Shown: positions 1 through 9,357, counted from the stretch's first letter. The stretch is DNA of 64,000 nucleotides from Sphingosinithalassobacter tenebrarum (GCF_011057975.1 NZ_CP049109.1:434001-498000); one strand, 5' to 3'. Notes: a model not told the origin generated them from the letters alone. A program made the numbers and translations.

Positions 1-668
1 TTGGCTTCGTCGGCCGCCGTCGCGGTATAGTCGGTGCCGATATAATCGTCGCCTTCCTTCACCGTGTAGAGGCCGTCGCCGTCCATCGCTTCCTCGGGAA
101 CTGCGTCCACCGCGTCGACGGCATCGACGGCATCGACGGCATCGACCGCGTCGAACGACGAAGTGTCGAGATTGCCGATCGACATCGTTACCGTTTGCGA
201 AGCCTTCGAACCGACCTGGATCGACAGGCTGATGCCCGAGCCGCCCGCTGCCGTGTCGAACAGGCTGACGCCGTTGAATTCGGCATCGCCCAGCGACTGC
301 TTGATCTGCGCGGTGAGCTGCGTGACTTCCGCCTGCAGGTTGGTACGGTCGCCGCTCGAATAGGTACCCGAGGCCGACTGCACCGCCAGTTCGCGGATAC
401 GCTGCAGCATGTTGCTGACTTCGCCGAGCGTGCCTTCCGCCGTCTGTGCCAGCGAGATGCCGTCATTGGCGTTGCGGACTGCCTGGCTCATGCCGCGGAT
501 CGACGAGGTCATCGATGAAACGATGGCCATGCCGGCGGCGTCGTCCTTGGAGCTGTTGATGCGCTTGCCGGTCGACAGCCGCTCCATGGCCGTCTGCATC
601 GTGGCATTCGCACCGCTGGATGCGTTGGCTGCCCGGATGCTGGCAATATTGGTTCCGATAACTGTCAT
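1..668 (-). CDS. fliC: Flagellin, 3' end cut off by the window edge
   Basis: Filament subunit exported by the flagellar type III system. The visible 222 residues hold the conserved N-terminal D0/D1 region: it starts MTVIGTNIASIRAAN and contains the flagellin signatures MERLSTGKRINS and LGEVSNMLQRIRELAVQSASG. The frame stays open to base 1, so the C-terminal half lies outside the window. The start ATG at 668 is preceded on the minus strand by GAGGAG. Residues 175-189, where the variable region begins, are five tandem Val-Asp-Ala triplets encoded by 9-bp repeats. The gene is divergent from the large fli operon; I saw no convincing sigma-54 or sigma-28 promoter in the 241 bp between them. Identity is secure; only the length and copy number are unknown. 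Confidence 0.93.
   Translation of the reverse strand, partial: MTVIGTNIASIRAANASSGANATMQTAMERLSTGKRINSSKDDAAGMAIVSSMTSSIRGMSQAVRNANDGISLAQTAEGTLGEVSNMLQRIRELAVQSASGTYSSGDRTNLQAEVTQLTAQIKQSLGDAEFNGVSLFDTAAGGSGISLSIQVGSKASQTVTMSIGNLDTSSFDAVDAVDAVDAVDAVDAVPEEAMDGDGLYTVKEGDDYIGTDYTATAADEA
103..156. repeat. Six 9-bp tandem repeats inside the flagellin gene
   Basis: Six consecutive 9-bp units related to GCATCGACG, two of them identical neighbours. On the coding (minus) strand they encode Phe-Asp-Ala followed by five Val-Asp-Ala triplets. The unit is a multiple of three, so gain or loss of copies would keep the frame and change only the length of the surface-exposed variable domain. Confidence 0.85.
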
Positions 669-909
669 GTCCAATACTCCTCAAAGCTGGCGCCCCCTTC
701 AGCACCCCCCGAACACGGGAGCTTGAGCCGCCACAGTCCGGGGAACGGCAGGGTGAGAGGGGGATTAAGCAAAAAAACCGCTCGGCTTCGCGCGCGTGCG
801 CGTAGACGCGCCCGGACAGTCAGGGTGAAAAAATACGGGAAAATACAGTAAGGTTTACGTGGCGTTTACCATTTCTCCCCCAGAAAGCAGGTCCGAACAG
901 GGGGGACCA

Positions 910-2208
910 ATGGGATCTATCTTTCCGTCCGCGGCGGTGCTGCGGCAGAAATATGCGCTGGTATCCGCGCTTCGCGCCCAGGGCTTCACGATCAAGTCGT
1001 TCGAGGCCGACAAGCCGGGCGCGGGGGATCTCTTTCTCGTCGCCGAGGGGGAGACGCCGCCGATCGCGTCGCGCACGCTGATCGTGGGATCCGAACGCGA
1101 CGAAGCCATCCCTTTCCACGACGGCGACCCCGCCCGGGTAAGCTGGACCGCCGATAATCACGCCGTCGGCATCGGCTTCGCCGGAGCGCTGCTGCGCGGC
1201 GCCAATGCGCCGGTCGCTTCCGACCCCGAAAGCCTCGCGCTGCTCGCGCTGGCCGAGCGCGTCGCCGGGTCCGACGTCACCGTTCTCGTCAACGGGCCCA
1301 CCGGCACCGGCAAGGAAGTGATGGCCAAGGCGATCCATCAGGCCTCGCCGCGCCGCGACGGGCCTTTCGTCGCCGTCAATTGCGCCGCGCTTCCTGAAAC
1401 CATGCTCGAAGCGATGCTGTTCGGCCATCACAAGGGCGCCTTCACCGGCGCCTCGGCGGCCGGGCAGGGCTTTTTCCGCGCGGCCGAGGGCGGCACGCTG
1501 CTGCTCGACGAAATCGCCGAAATGCCGCTCCAGCTCCAGGCCAAGCTGCTCCGCGCGCTGCAGGAACGCGAAGTCGTGCCGATCGGCGGAACGCTTCCCG
1601 AAAAGGTCGATGTGCGGGTGATCGCCTGTGCCAACCGCGACCTGCAGGACGAAGTCGAGGCCGGCCGGTTTCGCGCCGACCTCTATTACCGCCTCTCGGT
1701 CTTTCCGCTCGCCACCAAGTCGCTCGCCGAGCGGCCGGGCGACATCGTCGCGCTCGCCGCGGCGATGGTGCTGCGCCACGCCACCGGCCGCGCGCGGCTT
1801 CCCTGGCTGGGCCGCGATGCGATCGAGGCACTTCTCGGCCATGACTGGCCGGGCAATGTCCGCGAGCTGGAAAACGTCATCCAGCGCGCGATGCTGCTGA
1901 CGATGGACGACGAAATCCGCGCCGAGCACATCCTGTTCGATCGCCGCGCCGAACCGGCCGCCCCGTCCGTCGCGCAGCCTGCTGCCCAACCCGCAGTGTC
2001 GTGCGCCGCCGGCGACGACAAGCTGTCGAACATCGTCCAGATGTCCGAATTTCAGGCGATCCGTGAAACGCTGGCGGCCTGTAACGGCAGCCGGATCGAA
2101 ACCGCGCGGCGGCTCGGCATTTCCGAACGCACGCTGCGCTATCGCCTCGCCAAGGCGCGTGAGCGCGGCGAGGATATCGACGCCATGCCGCACCGGGTGT
2201 CGGCATGA
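910..2208 (+). CDS. flbD: Sigma-54-dependent flagellar activator, FlbD-like, without a receiver domain
   Basis: Enhancer-binding AAA+ protein that should activate sigma-54 promoters of flagellar genes. In 432 residues it shows Walker A GPTGTGKE (129-136), the sigma-54 contact motif GAFTGA (176-181), Walker B TLLLDEI (196-202), and a C-terminal Fis-type helix-turn-helix (about 395-425, with RRLGISERTLRYRLAK). The first 100 residues do not read as a normal response-regulator receiver domain. ATG 910 is chosen because GGGGGA lies just upstream; an in-frame GTG at 859 has no such site. The gene ends in a 4-bp ATGA overlap with fliE and so heads the fli operon. The name follows Caulobacter FlbD by role and context; FleQ-like is the alternative label. 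Confidence 0.85.
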   Translation: MGSIFPSAAVLRQKYALVSALRAQGFTIKSFEADKPGAGDLFLVAEGETPPIASRTLIVGSERDEAIPFHDGDPARVSWTADNHAVGIGFAGALLRGANAPVASDPESLALLALAERVAGSDVTVLVNGPTGTGKEVMAKAIHQASPRRDGPFVAVNCAALPETMLEAMLFGHHKGAFTGASAAGQGFFRAAEGGTLLLDEIAEMPLQLQAKLLRALQEREVVPIGGTLPEKVDVRVIACANRDLQDEVEAGRFRADLYYRLSVFPLATKSLAERPGDIVALAAAMVLRHATGRARLPWLGRDAIEALLGHDWPGNVRELENVIQRAMLLTMDDEIRAEHILFDRRAEPAAPSVAQPAAQPAVSCAAGDDKLSNIVQMSEFQAIRETLAACNGSRIETARRLGISERTLRYRLAKARERGEDIDAMPHRVSA

Positions 2209-2561
2209 GCGGCGGCGTCACCGGAGCGATGGGCGTCGATCGCGTGATGGCGCTGCGCGCGCAGATCGTCGAGCGCAACCAGGCGCTTGCGCGCGCGCAA
2301 CAGGCCAATGGCGCCGCTCCCGCGACGCAGGCGGAAGGTGCGACCAGCTTCACCGATGTCTTCGAAGGCGCAGTGAAGAACGTCAACGAAGCCCAGGCGA
2401 AGGCCGGCGAACTTTCCGCAGCCTATGAGCGCGGCGAGACCGTCGACATCGCCCAGGTCATGCTTGCCCGTCAGGAAGCCTCGGTAGGCTTCGAAGCGAC
2501 GATGCAGGTCCGCAACAAACTCCTGTCCGCGTACAAGGACATCATGAGCATGCCGGTCTAA
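2205..2561 (+). CDS. fliE: Flagellar hook-basal body protein FliE
   Basis: Small export-apparatus-proximal protein that joins the MS ring to the proximal rod. The 118-residue length is normal for the family, and the C-terminal half carries the FliE pattern (SFTDVFEGAVKNVNEAQ, then QVMLARQEASVGFEATMQVRNKLLSAYKDIM). It starts within the stop codon of the activator gene (ATGA), so the two are probably translationally coupled, and it is followed 3 bp later by fliF. The first 45 residues are low complexity and poorly conserved, as is usual. Confidence 0.92.
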   Translation: MSGGVTGAMGVDRVMALRAQIVERNQALARAQQANGAAPATQAEGATSFTDVFEGAVKNVNEAQAKAGELSAAYERGETVDIAQVMLARQEASVGFEATMQVRNKLLSAYKDIMSMPV

Positions 2562-2564
2562 CCT

Positions 2565-4298
2565 ATGAGCACGCCAGCCACTCAGCCGCAGCAGCCCGCC
2601 GCACCCGCCACCCAGGCCAATCCCTTCGCGGGAATGGCCAATCCGCTGCATCAGATGAGCGGGCTCGTCAGCCCCTCGCTGATCAAGCGCAGCCTGCCGC
2701 TCATTTTCCTCGTCGGCCTGGTCATTGCCGGCGCGCTGGCCTGGGCGATGGTTTCCAAGCCGCCGCAGCGCGCGCTGTTCACCAATCTGGCCGATGCCGA
2801 TCAGGCCGCGGTGGTGCAGGCGCTCGATTCCGCGGGCATCGACAACGGATTTGACGGAGCGGGTTCGATCACGGTCGCCGAAGGCGATTATCACAAGGCG
2901 CGGATGCTGCTCGCCAGCCAGGATCTGCCGCATGCCGCGCCGGGCGGCTATGCGATCCTCGACCAGCTCCCGCTCGGCGCAAGCCGCGCGGTGGAAGGTG
3001 AACGCCTCCGCCAGGCGCGCGAGACCGAAATGGCGCGCACCATCGCGGAACTCGATTCGGTCGCCGAGGCGCGCGTTCATCTCGCCATGCCCGAAGCATC
3101 GGTGTTCGTGCGCGATCGTTCCGAACCCTCGGCCTCGGTCATCATCAAGTTGCAGCCGGGCCGCTCGCTCGGCGATGCGCAGGTCCGCTCGATCGTCAAT
3201 CTGGTCGCGTCTTCGGTGCCGGGCATGAATCCCGACGCCGTGACCATCGTCGATCAGCAGGGCGCGCTGCTCAGCCACGGCACTGACTCCGAAAACGGCG
3301 GCAGCGCGGGCAATGAGCGGATCGATTTCGAACGCCGTGTCGAAGGCGACTATCGCGAGAAGCTGGTGCAGCTGCTGACGCCGATGCTCGGCGCGGGCAA
3401 TTTCACTGCCGAGGTTCAGGCGGATGTCGATCTCGACGAAAGCCAGGCGACGCGCGAAAGCTATGAACCCGAAGGCGCATTGCGCGCCGAGCAGGGCAAC
3501 TGGACCGGCGTTCCCGGCCGCAACGGTCAGGCACCGGGCGGCATTCCCGGAGCGCTTTCGAACACTCCGCCGACCGACGCGACGATTTCGGCGCCGCAGG
3601 GCGGCGAGGGAGAGGCCGGGGCTGACACTGGCGCGGCCCCCGGCGACGATGCCGACAAGGTCGTGCGCCAGACCGACAGCTTCGCGCGCACCTATGATCT
3701 CGGCAAGGAAATCTCGGTGACGCGTCAGGTGCCGGGCGCCATCCAGCGCCTCTCGGTCGCGGTGCTATTGCGCGAACCCGACGGCCAACCGCGCAGCGAA
3801 GCCGAAATGAACCAGATCACCGAGCTGGTGCGCGCCGCGGTCGGCTATGACCAGTCGCGAGGCGACCGCGTGACGGTGATCAGCCGCAAATTCAGCGAGC
3901 TGCCCGAAATGGAAAGCGGCGCGGCCTGGTACGAAGCCGGCTGGGTGCCGATGGTCGCCCGCCACGCCACTGCGCTGGTGATTGCGCTGCTGGTGCTGCT
4001 GCTCGGCGTGCGCCCGATGGCCAAGGCGCTGCTCAAGAAGCGCGACGAAAGCACGCCCGTGCCGGCCGGCCAGCATCCTTCGTTGCCGATCGGCGGCCAT
4101 TTCGATCCTTTCGCCCAGGCGGCCGAGGGCGGCGAAGCGCCGCCGCAGGGGCAAGGCGCGCCTCCGGTGAGCATCGAGGCGCTCGAACGCGGCGCGAGCT
4201 ATGACGAGCGGGTCGGCGCGGTGCGCGGCTTCACCCGCGACAATCCGGCGCGTGCGGCGCTTGCGGTGCGCGACATGATCCGGGCGGACGGCCAGTGA
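2565..4298 (+). CDS. fliF: Flagellar MS-ring protein FliF
   Basis: Forms the membrane-embedded MS ring on which the C ring and export gate are built. It has 577 residues, two membrane segments (about 43-63 and 463-483) flanking the large periplasmic ring-building region, and a C-terminal cytoplasmic tail for FliG binding. The conserved stretch YAILDQLPLGASRAVEGERL is evident, followed by LDSVAEARVHLAMPE. The segment around residues 310-370 is rich in Gly, Pro and Ala, as in the low-conservation loop of other FliF proteins. It overlaps fliG by 4 bp (GTGA). Confidence 0.95.
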   Translation: MSTPATQPQQPAAPATQANPFAGMANPLHQMSGLVSPSLIKRSLPLIFLVGLVIAGALAWAMVSKPPQRALFTNLADADQAAVVQALDSAGIDNGFDGAGSITVAEGDYHKARMLLASQDLPHAAPGGYAILDQLPLGASRAVEGERLRQARETEMARTIAELDSVAEARVHLAMPEASVFVRDRSEPSASVIIKLQPGRSLGDAQVRSIVNLVASSVPGMNPDAVTIVDQQGALLSHGTDSENGGSAGNERIDFERRVEGDYREKLVQLLTPMLGAGNFTAEVQADVDLDESQATRESYEPEGALRAEQGNWTGVPGRNGQAPGGIPGALSNTPPTDATISAPQGGEGEAGADTGAAPGDDADKVVRQTDSFARTYDLGKEISVTRQVPGAIQRLSVAVLLREPDGQPRSEAEMNQITELVRAAVGYDQSRGDRVTVISRKFSELPEMESGAAWYEAGWVPMVARHATALVIALLVLLLGVRPMAKALLKKRDESTPVPAGQHPSLPIGGHFDPFAQAAEGGEAPPQGQGAPPVSIEALERGASYDERVGAVRGFTRDNPARAALAVRDMIRADGQ

Positions 4299-5308
4299 AC
4301 GCGCCGATGCGCCATTTCACCGGCGTCGAACGCGCCGCGGTGCTGATGATGCTCGTCGGCGAGGAAGAGGCCGCGGCGATCCTGCAGAAGCTCGATCCCG
4401 AGGAAGTCCGCTCCCTCGGCAAGGCGATGTTCGCCGTCGCCGATGTCAGCGAGATGGAAGTCGAGACCGTGCTCGACGATTTCGTCTACAAGGCGCGCGA
4501 GCGGACCGGCGTACGCTTCGATCCCGGCCCGCGCATCCAGGGAATGATGACGCGAGCGCTCGGCCCCGAGCGCGCCGAAAGCGTGCTGGCGCGGATCATG
4601 CCCGCACAGCAGCAATCGGGTATCGAGCTGCTCGAATGGTTCGAGCCCGAGGAAATCGCCTCGATGATCGAGACCGAGCATCCGCAGATCGCCGCCGTGC
4701 TGCTCGCCAATCTCGATCCCGATATTGCCGCCAAGGTGTTCGAGGCGCTGCCCGAAACGGTGCAGCCGCAGATATTGCGCCGCGTGGCGCGGCTCGGCCC
4801 GGTGCCGCCCGACGCGATCGAGGAACTGAAGACGATGCTTCAGACCCGCGCCGCGGCACGCAAGAAGCCGACGACGGGACTGCAGCTGGGCGGCACGCGT
4901 GAAGCGGCCAAGATCCTTTCGGGCGCCCGCAAGGCGACCGAGGCGAAAGTGATGCCGAAGCTCTCCAAGCTCGACAAGAAGCTCGCCAAGGAAATCGAAG
5001 AGGCCATGTTCGTCTTCGACAATCTGCTCGAGCTGGACGACAAGAATCTCTCGACGCTGATCCGCAGCATCGATGGCGACATCCTCACCCGCGCGCTCAA
5101 GGGCGTCGAGGAAGAGGATCGCAATCGCTTCCTCGGCTGCATGTCGAGCCGCGCCGCCGACAGCATTCGCGACGAAATGGAAGCGCGCGGCCCGATGAAG
5201 ATGGTCGAGGTGCTCGAGGCGCAGAAGGAAATGATCGCGATTGCCCGTGCGCTGGTGAAGGACGGTACGATCCAGATGCCCGGCAGCGAGGACGACGACT
5301 ATGTCTGA
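4295..5308 (+). CDS. fliG: Flagellar motor switch protein FliG
   Basis: C-ring protein that contacts FliF and transmits torque from the stator. It has 337 residues, with an N-terminal FliG_N region (RAAVLMMLVGEEEAAAIL), the middle-domain EHPQ motif (IETEHPQIAAVLL), and the C-terminal charged torque helix (FDNLLELDDKNLSTLIRSID). The start is GTG 4295, embedded in the fliF stop codon; an internal ATG five residues later (4307) is a less coupled alternative. It overlaps fliH by 8 bp. Confidence 0.95.
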   Translation: MNAPMRHFTGVERAAVLMMLVGEEEAAAILQKLDPEEVRSLGKAMFAVADVSEMEVETVLDDFVYKARERTGVRFDPGPRIQGMMTRALGPERAESVLARIMPAQQQSGIELLEWFEPEEIASMIETEHPQIAAVLLANLDPDIAAKVFEALPETVQPQILRRVARLGPVPPDAIEELKTMLQTRAAARKKPTTGLQLGGTREAAKILSGARKATEAKVMPKLSKLDKKLAKEIEEAMFVFDNLLELDDKNLSTLIRSIDGDILTRALKGVEEEDRNRFLGCMSSRAADSIRDEMEARGPMKMVEVLEAQKEMIAIARALVKDGTIQMPGSEDDDYV

Positions 5309-6083
5309 TTTCGTTCCCGGTTTCGCCAGCCGCCAGGTCGCGGCGGAGGATGCACTCGAACGCGCGTTCGGCGACACGGGCGGGTCGCACGACTTTTCGC
5401 CCGGAGAGGCGATGCGAGTCGTCGGACGGCCCGAGCCGGTGCAGGCCGAACCCGATGCCCAAGCTGCTGCCGATGCCGAAGCGCCGGTGCAGCCGCGCCA
5501 TTTCAGCCCCGCCAATCCCGGCACCAATCCGACCGAGGGATGGGATCCCTTCGCCGGCGAGGTGACGCCGCCGGCGCCCGAGCCGACGGGCTTTTCCGAT
5601 CCGATCGCCGCCGCGCGCGAAAAGGGCTTTGCCGAAGGGCGCGCCGCCGCCCAGGCCGAGGCCGCCGCGGCGCGCGGCCAGGAACTCGCGCTGCTCGAAC
5701 AGGTGTCGCAGTCGCTGTCGGCGGGGACGCATTTCGATCGCGACCGGCTTGCCGCGCAGATCCGCCAGACGGTGATCCATCTCGTGACGCGGATGGTGGG
5801 CGAACTGGGGATCTCGCCCGAGCTGCTCGCCGGGCGGATCGAGGCGGCGGTGGAGATGCTTGCCGACAGTGCCGAATCGGCGCTGTTGCGCGTCCATCCC
5901 GACGATGTCGAATTGCTGACCGACCGGCTGCCCGCAAACGTCTTTCCCGTCGGCGACCCCAATCTCACGCGCGGCAGCTTCGTGATCGAAAGCGCCTCGA
6001 CGATCGTCGAGGACGGCCCCGATCTCTGGATCGAGCAGCTTGCCGAAGCGATCGATCGCGTTCCGATTCCGCCGACATGCTGA
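5301..6083 (+). CDS. fliH: Flagellar assembly protein FliH
   Basis: Cytoplasmic regulator and stator of the export ATPase FliI. The 260-residue protein has a low-complexity Pro/Ala-rich N-terminal third, an Ala/Glu-rich helical stretch (about 105-130, FAEGRAAAQAEAAAARGQE) and a C-terminal FliH/HrpE-like domain (IRQTVIHLVTRMVGELG, then VHPDDVELL). Sequence identity in this family is low, so order within the operon, between fliG and fliI with 8- and 7-bp overlaps, carries much of the weight. Confidence 0.88.
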   Translation: MSDFVPGFASRQVAAEDALERAFGDTGGSHDFSPGEAMRVVGRPEPVQAEPDAQAAADAEAPVQPRHFSPANPGTNPTEGWDPFAGEVTPPAPEPTGFSDPIAAAREKGFAEGRAAAQAEAAAARGQELALLEQVSQSLSAGTHFDRDRLAAQIRQTVIHLVTRMVGELGISPELLAGRIEAAVEMLADSAESALLRVHPDDVELLTDRLPANVFPVGDPNLTRGSFVIESASTIVEDGPDLWIEQLAEAIDRVPIPPTC

Positions 6084-7408
6084 CCGATTTCTCGCACCAG
6101 TATCTCGAAGGGCTGAATGTCGCCGATTTCCGGCCGCGGCCGAAGGTTTCCGGGCGGCTCGCTTCCTATGACGGGCTGTTGATGGAGGCGGTCGGGCTGC
6201 AGCTACCGGTCGGCACCGTCTGCTCGGTGGGCGCGGCGGGCGGTGACCAGGTGGAGGCGGAGATCATCGGCTTTCGCGCGGGGCGCACGCTGCTGATGAA
6301 TCTCGGCGGTCCCGCCGCGCTGCTTCCCAACGCGCCGGTGCGACCGATCGGCCCGCCGGGCGAAGCCGAAGTCGGTGCCGCGCTGCTCGGCCGGGTGGTC
6401 GATGGCGCGGGCAAACCGATCGACGGGCTTGGCGCGATCCGCGGTGCGGGGCGCTGGCCGCTTGCCGGCAAACTGCAATCGCCGCTCGATCGCGGCCGCG
6501 TGCTCGAACCGATGGATGTCGGTGTGCGCGCGATCAACGGGCTGCTGACGGTCGGCCAGGGCCAACGGCTCGGCATCATGGCCGGATCGGGTGTCGGCAA
6601 ATCGGTGCTGCTAGGCATGATGGTGCGCGCGGCGGAAGCGGATGTGGTCGTGATCGGCCTGATCGGCGAACGCTCGCGCGAAGTCGCCGACTTCCTCGAG
6701 ACCAAGGTGGCGGGCGAGGCGCGCAAGCGCTCGGTCGTTGTTGCCGTCCCCGCCAATCATTCGCCGGTGCTGCGCATTCGCGGCGCGCTGCGCGCCACTG
6801 CCATTGCCGAGAGCTTCCGCGCCGAGGGCAAGAAGGTGCTGCTGATCATGGACAGCCTGACCCGCGTCGCGCATGCCGGGCGCGAAATCGGGCTGGCGCT
6901 CGGCGAACCGGCATCGGCGCGCGGCTATCCGCCCAGCGCGATCGCGATGCTGCCCAGCCTGATCGAGCGTGCAGGGACCTGCGTATCCTCGGGCGGGTCG
7001 ATCACGGCGATCTACACCGTGCTCGCCGACGGCGACGACGGCAACGATCCGGTCGTCGACAGCGCGCGCTCCATCCTCGACGGGCATATCGTGCTCAGTC
7101 GCCAGCTCGCCGAACGCGGCGTCTATCCGGCGATCGATCTCGGTCCGTCGGTCAGCCGGGTGATGACCGATATCGTCGGCAAGGCGCATGTCCATGCCGC
7201 CCGCGTGCTGCGGCGGCATCTGGCTACCTATGAGGAAAATCGCGATCTGGTGCTGATGGGCGCCTATCGCGCCGGCGCGGATGCAGCGATCGACAACGCC
7301 ATCGCCTGTCATCCCGCGATCATGGAATATATCCGCCAGGACGCCGACCAGAGCGTCTCGCTCGCCGATTCGGTGGCAGAGCTGACCGGCGTGTTCGGCG
7401 ATGGCTGA
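6077..7408 (+). CDS. fliI: Flagellum-specific ATP synthase/export ATPase FliI
   Basis: F1-beta-like ATPase that primes substrates for the flagellar type III export gate. It has 443 residues, Walker A GSGVGKS, Walker B LLIMDSLTR and the rotary-ATPase signature (PPSAIAMLPSLIERAG, then DPVVDSARSILDGHIVLSR). The frame is open well upstream, but ATG 6077 overlaps the fliH stop by 7 bp and gives the usual FliI length. It ends with an 8-bp overlap with fliJ. N-terminal residues 1-20 would contact FliH. Confidence 0.96.
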   Translation: MLTDFSHQYLEGLNVADFRPRPKVSGRLASYDGLLMEAVGLQLPVGTVCSVGAAGGDQVEAEIIGFRAGRTLLMNLGGPAALLPNAPVRPIGPPGEAEVGAALLGRVVDGAGKPIDGLGAIRGAGRWPLAGKLQSPLDRGRVLEPMDVGVRAINGLLTVGQGQRLGIMAGSGVGKSVLLGMMVRAAEADVVVIGLIGERSREVADFLETKVAGEARKRSVVVAVPANHSPVLRIRGALRATAIAESFRAEGKKVLLIMDSLTRVAHAGREIGLALGEPASARGYPPSAIAMLPSLIERAGTCVSSGGSITAIYTVLADGDDGNDPVVDSARSILDGHIVLSRQLAERGVYPAIDLGPSVSRVMTDIVGKAHVHAARVLRRHLATYEENRDLVLMGAYRAGADAAIDNAIACHPAIMEYIRQDADQSVSLADSVAELTGVFGDG

Positions 7409-7832
7409 GGCAAAGGCCAGGCGGCTGGAGCGGATCCACCGCGTTCGCACGCTGCAACTGCGTCAGGTTCAGGCCGAAGAGGCCGATGCGCATGCCCGGC
7501 TCGCTCAGGAAGCCGCGATGCGCGAGCGGATCAGCATGCTCTCCGGCAATGTCGCGCCGACACCCGCGCCGCTGCCCGTCGCCGCGACCAGCCTCGCCGC
7601 CGCCGCGCATTTTCGCGAGCGGCTCCATCGCACCGCCGAGGCGGCCGACAAGCGGCTCGCGCAGGCCGAGCAGGGGCTCGACGCCGCGCGCAGCGCCACG
7701 CGCGAGGCGAAGCGCGACCAGACCGCGGTCGAGAAGCTGATTTCCCGCGAGGAAGCCGACGCGGCGCTGCGCGCATTGCGCGAGCTGGAGGCGCTGCCGC
7801 CGATGCGGAAAAAACGGCACGGTCCTTGCTGA
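7401..7832 (+). CDS. fliJ: FliJ-like flagellar export protein
   Basis: A small, highly charged, almost entirely helical protein of 143 residues, rich in Arg, Glu and Ala, with heptad-like spacing, consistent with the antiparallel coiled coil of FliJ, the stalk of the FliI hexamer. The family is weakly conserved, so the call rests on its place directly after fliI, its size (about 145 in relatives) and its composition. It starts inside the end of fliI. Confidence 0.78.
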   Translation: MAEAKARRLERIHRVRTLQLRQVQAEEADAHARLAQEAAMRERISMLSGNVAPTPAPLPVAATSLAAAAHFRERLHRTAEAADKRLAQAEQGLDAARSATREAKRDQTAVEKLISREEADAALRALRELEALPPMRKKRHGPC

Positions 7833-7864
7833 GTATCCGGTGACGCAGCGTTACCGGGGGTTTC

Positions 7865-9340
7865 ATGATTCAGATTGCCGCGAATTCGGTTGCCGGTCCG
7901 GCGATGTTCCAGCCGGGAGAAGCACCGCTTTCCGCCGGTTCGAGCGAATTCGCGCTGGCATTCGCTTCGGCGGGCAAGCTCGCCGCGCCGATGCCGGGCG
8001 GCAAGCTGGCGGCAAGCGAGCGGCTGGCGATTGCCGGGGGCGGCAAGATCTTGCCGGAGGCGGCAAAGGAGGCCGGAGATGAGAGCGGCGACACCGGTGA
8101 GGCCGACGCCGCGACGGTGCCCTTCGGCTGGATCGCTCCGGCGCTCGCGGTCGAAACCGTACCGGTGACAGAGGCTGCTGCCGGGGCCGCAAAGCCTGCT
8201 CAGGCACCGCCGGCCGGCGCTGCCCCGGCGCGCGAAGACACGAACAAGGCGCTGGCCGAGAGCCAGGCCGCGCCATTCGCGGGATCGGCATCGGGGGGTG
8301 CCGATCCCGCGAACACCGGCGGCACGGCGGCACAGGACATTGCGCCCGCGCTGCGCGTCGCCACCGCCGATGCCCGGGGCACCGCGCTCCCGGCATCGCA
8401 ATTGCCCGCGGCCGTTTCGGCCGAGGGCGCACCGGTTTCGGACAGTGCCGCGCGCACTGCTGCGGCGCCGCTTCCGCCGTTCGGGGGGACGGCCGGAAGC
8501 GGCCCGCAGGGAAATATCGTGGCAGCCGCCACATCGTCGCCGCCGGGTGGCGCTCCGGTCGCTGCCTCGAACGGCGCGGATGGCGTGCGGAAGCAGGGTG
8601 GAGACGGCAAAGCCGCCGTCCGACCGGTTGTCGATGCGGCGCCCGCGCGGACAGTGGACGCGTCGATCGAGACTCTGCCGCCGCCCGCGATCCGAACGGG
8701 CGACGCCCCGCAGATCCAGCTTGCCGCTACGGCGTCCGTGCCCGCCAACCCGCTGGTCCGCGACATCATGCCGCGCGCACTGGCGGGCGATTGGTCGCGC
8801 GAGGACGCACGCAATCCGGCAAGCCGCTCGGGCGGCGCGGCGGGCATCGAAACGCTGATCGCCGGGCGTCCCACCGTGATCGACACGCGCAGCGTCGCCG
8901 CCGCCGCCGATGCCGGAGCAATGCAGCTCGATACGCGCCGCGACCAGTGGATCGAGGACATGATCGATCATATCGACGTGCTGCGTGACGCGAACGGCAC
9001 GCGCACCGCGCGGCTGCGGCTGACGCCCGACGCGCTCGGGCGGCTCGACATCTCGGTGCAGCGCCAGGGCGATTCGCTGCATGTGCGGATCGACGCGCAC
9101 GAACATGCCGCGCGTACCATGATCGCCGACGCCGCGCCGCGCCTCGCCGAACTGGCCGAGGCGCGCGGCATGCGCCTGTCGCACGGCTTTTCCGACGCCG
9201 CCGCCGGCCAGTCCGGCACGAATATGGGGGGCGGGCACGGCTCCGCTCCGCAGAACGCGCCGCGCCGGCCCGATGCACCGGCTTCGGCGCGCGGTGCCGC
9301 CGCCGCGACCGATTCCGAAACCGCTGACCGCATTGCCTGA
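7865..9340 (+). CDS. fliK: Flagellar hook-length control protein FliK
   Basis: Secreted ruler that stops hook growth and switches export specificity. In the 491 residues the first three quarters are Ala/Pro/Gly-rich and low complexity, as expected for the ruler part. The conserved C-terminal hook domain lies at about residues 360-440 (TARLRLTPDALGRLDISVQ, then LHVRIDAHEHAARTMI). A 32-bp gap separates it from fliJ, one of the few gaps in this operon. The length is within the wide range of the family. Confidence 0.9.
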   Translation: MIQIAANSVAGPAMFQPGEAPLSAGSSEFALAFASAGKLAAPMPGGKLAASERLAIAGGGKILPEAAKEAGDESGDTGEADAATVPFGWIAPALAVETVPVTEAAAGAAKPAQAPPAGAAPAREDTNKALAESQAAPFAGSASGGADPANTGGTAAQDIAPALRVATADARGTALPASQLPAAVSAEGAPVSDSAARTAAAPLPPFGGTAGSGPQGNIVAAATSSPPGGAPVAASNGADGVRKQGGDGKAAVRPVVDAAPARTVDASIETLPPPAIRTGDAPQIQLAATASVPANPLVRDIMPRALAGDWSREDARNPASRSGGAAGIETLIAGRPTVIDTRSVAAAADAGAMQLDTRRDQWIEDMIDHIDVLRDANGTRTARLRLTPDALGRLDISVQRQGDSLHVRIDAHEHAARTMIADAAPRLAELAEARGMRLSHGFSDAAAGQSGTNMGGGHGSAPQNAPRRPDAPASARGAAAATDSETADRIA

Positions 9341-9357
9341 ACCAAAGGGAACCGAAC

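Noticed and set aside
669..909. A sigma-54 or sigma-28 promoter for flagellin or the fli operon
   Set aside because: The best minus-strand candidate, ending TTTTTGCTT, has only two of seven matches in the -24 element; no GG-N10-GC arrangement was found.
820..2193. A 457-codon open frame antisense to the flbD-like gene
   Set aside because: The sense strand carries Walker A, GAFTGA and Walker B motifs; the antisense product has no recognisable feature.
5540..6076. A longer fliI start with extra N-terminal residues
   Set aside because: The extension is the out-of-frame reading of fliH; ATG 6077 gives normal length and the usual stop/start overlap.
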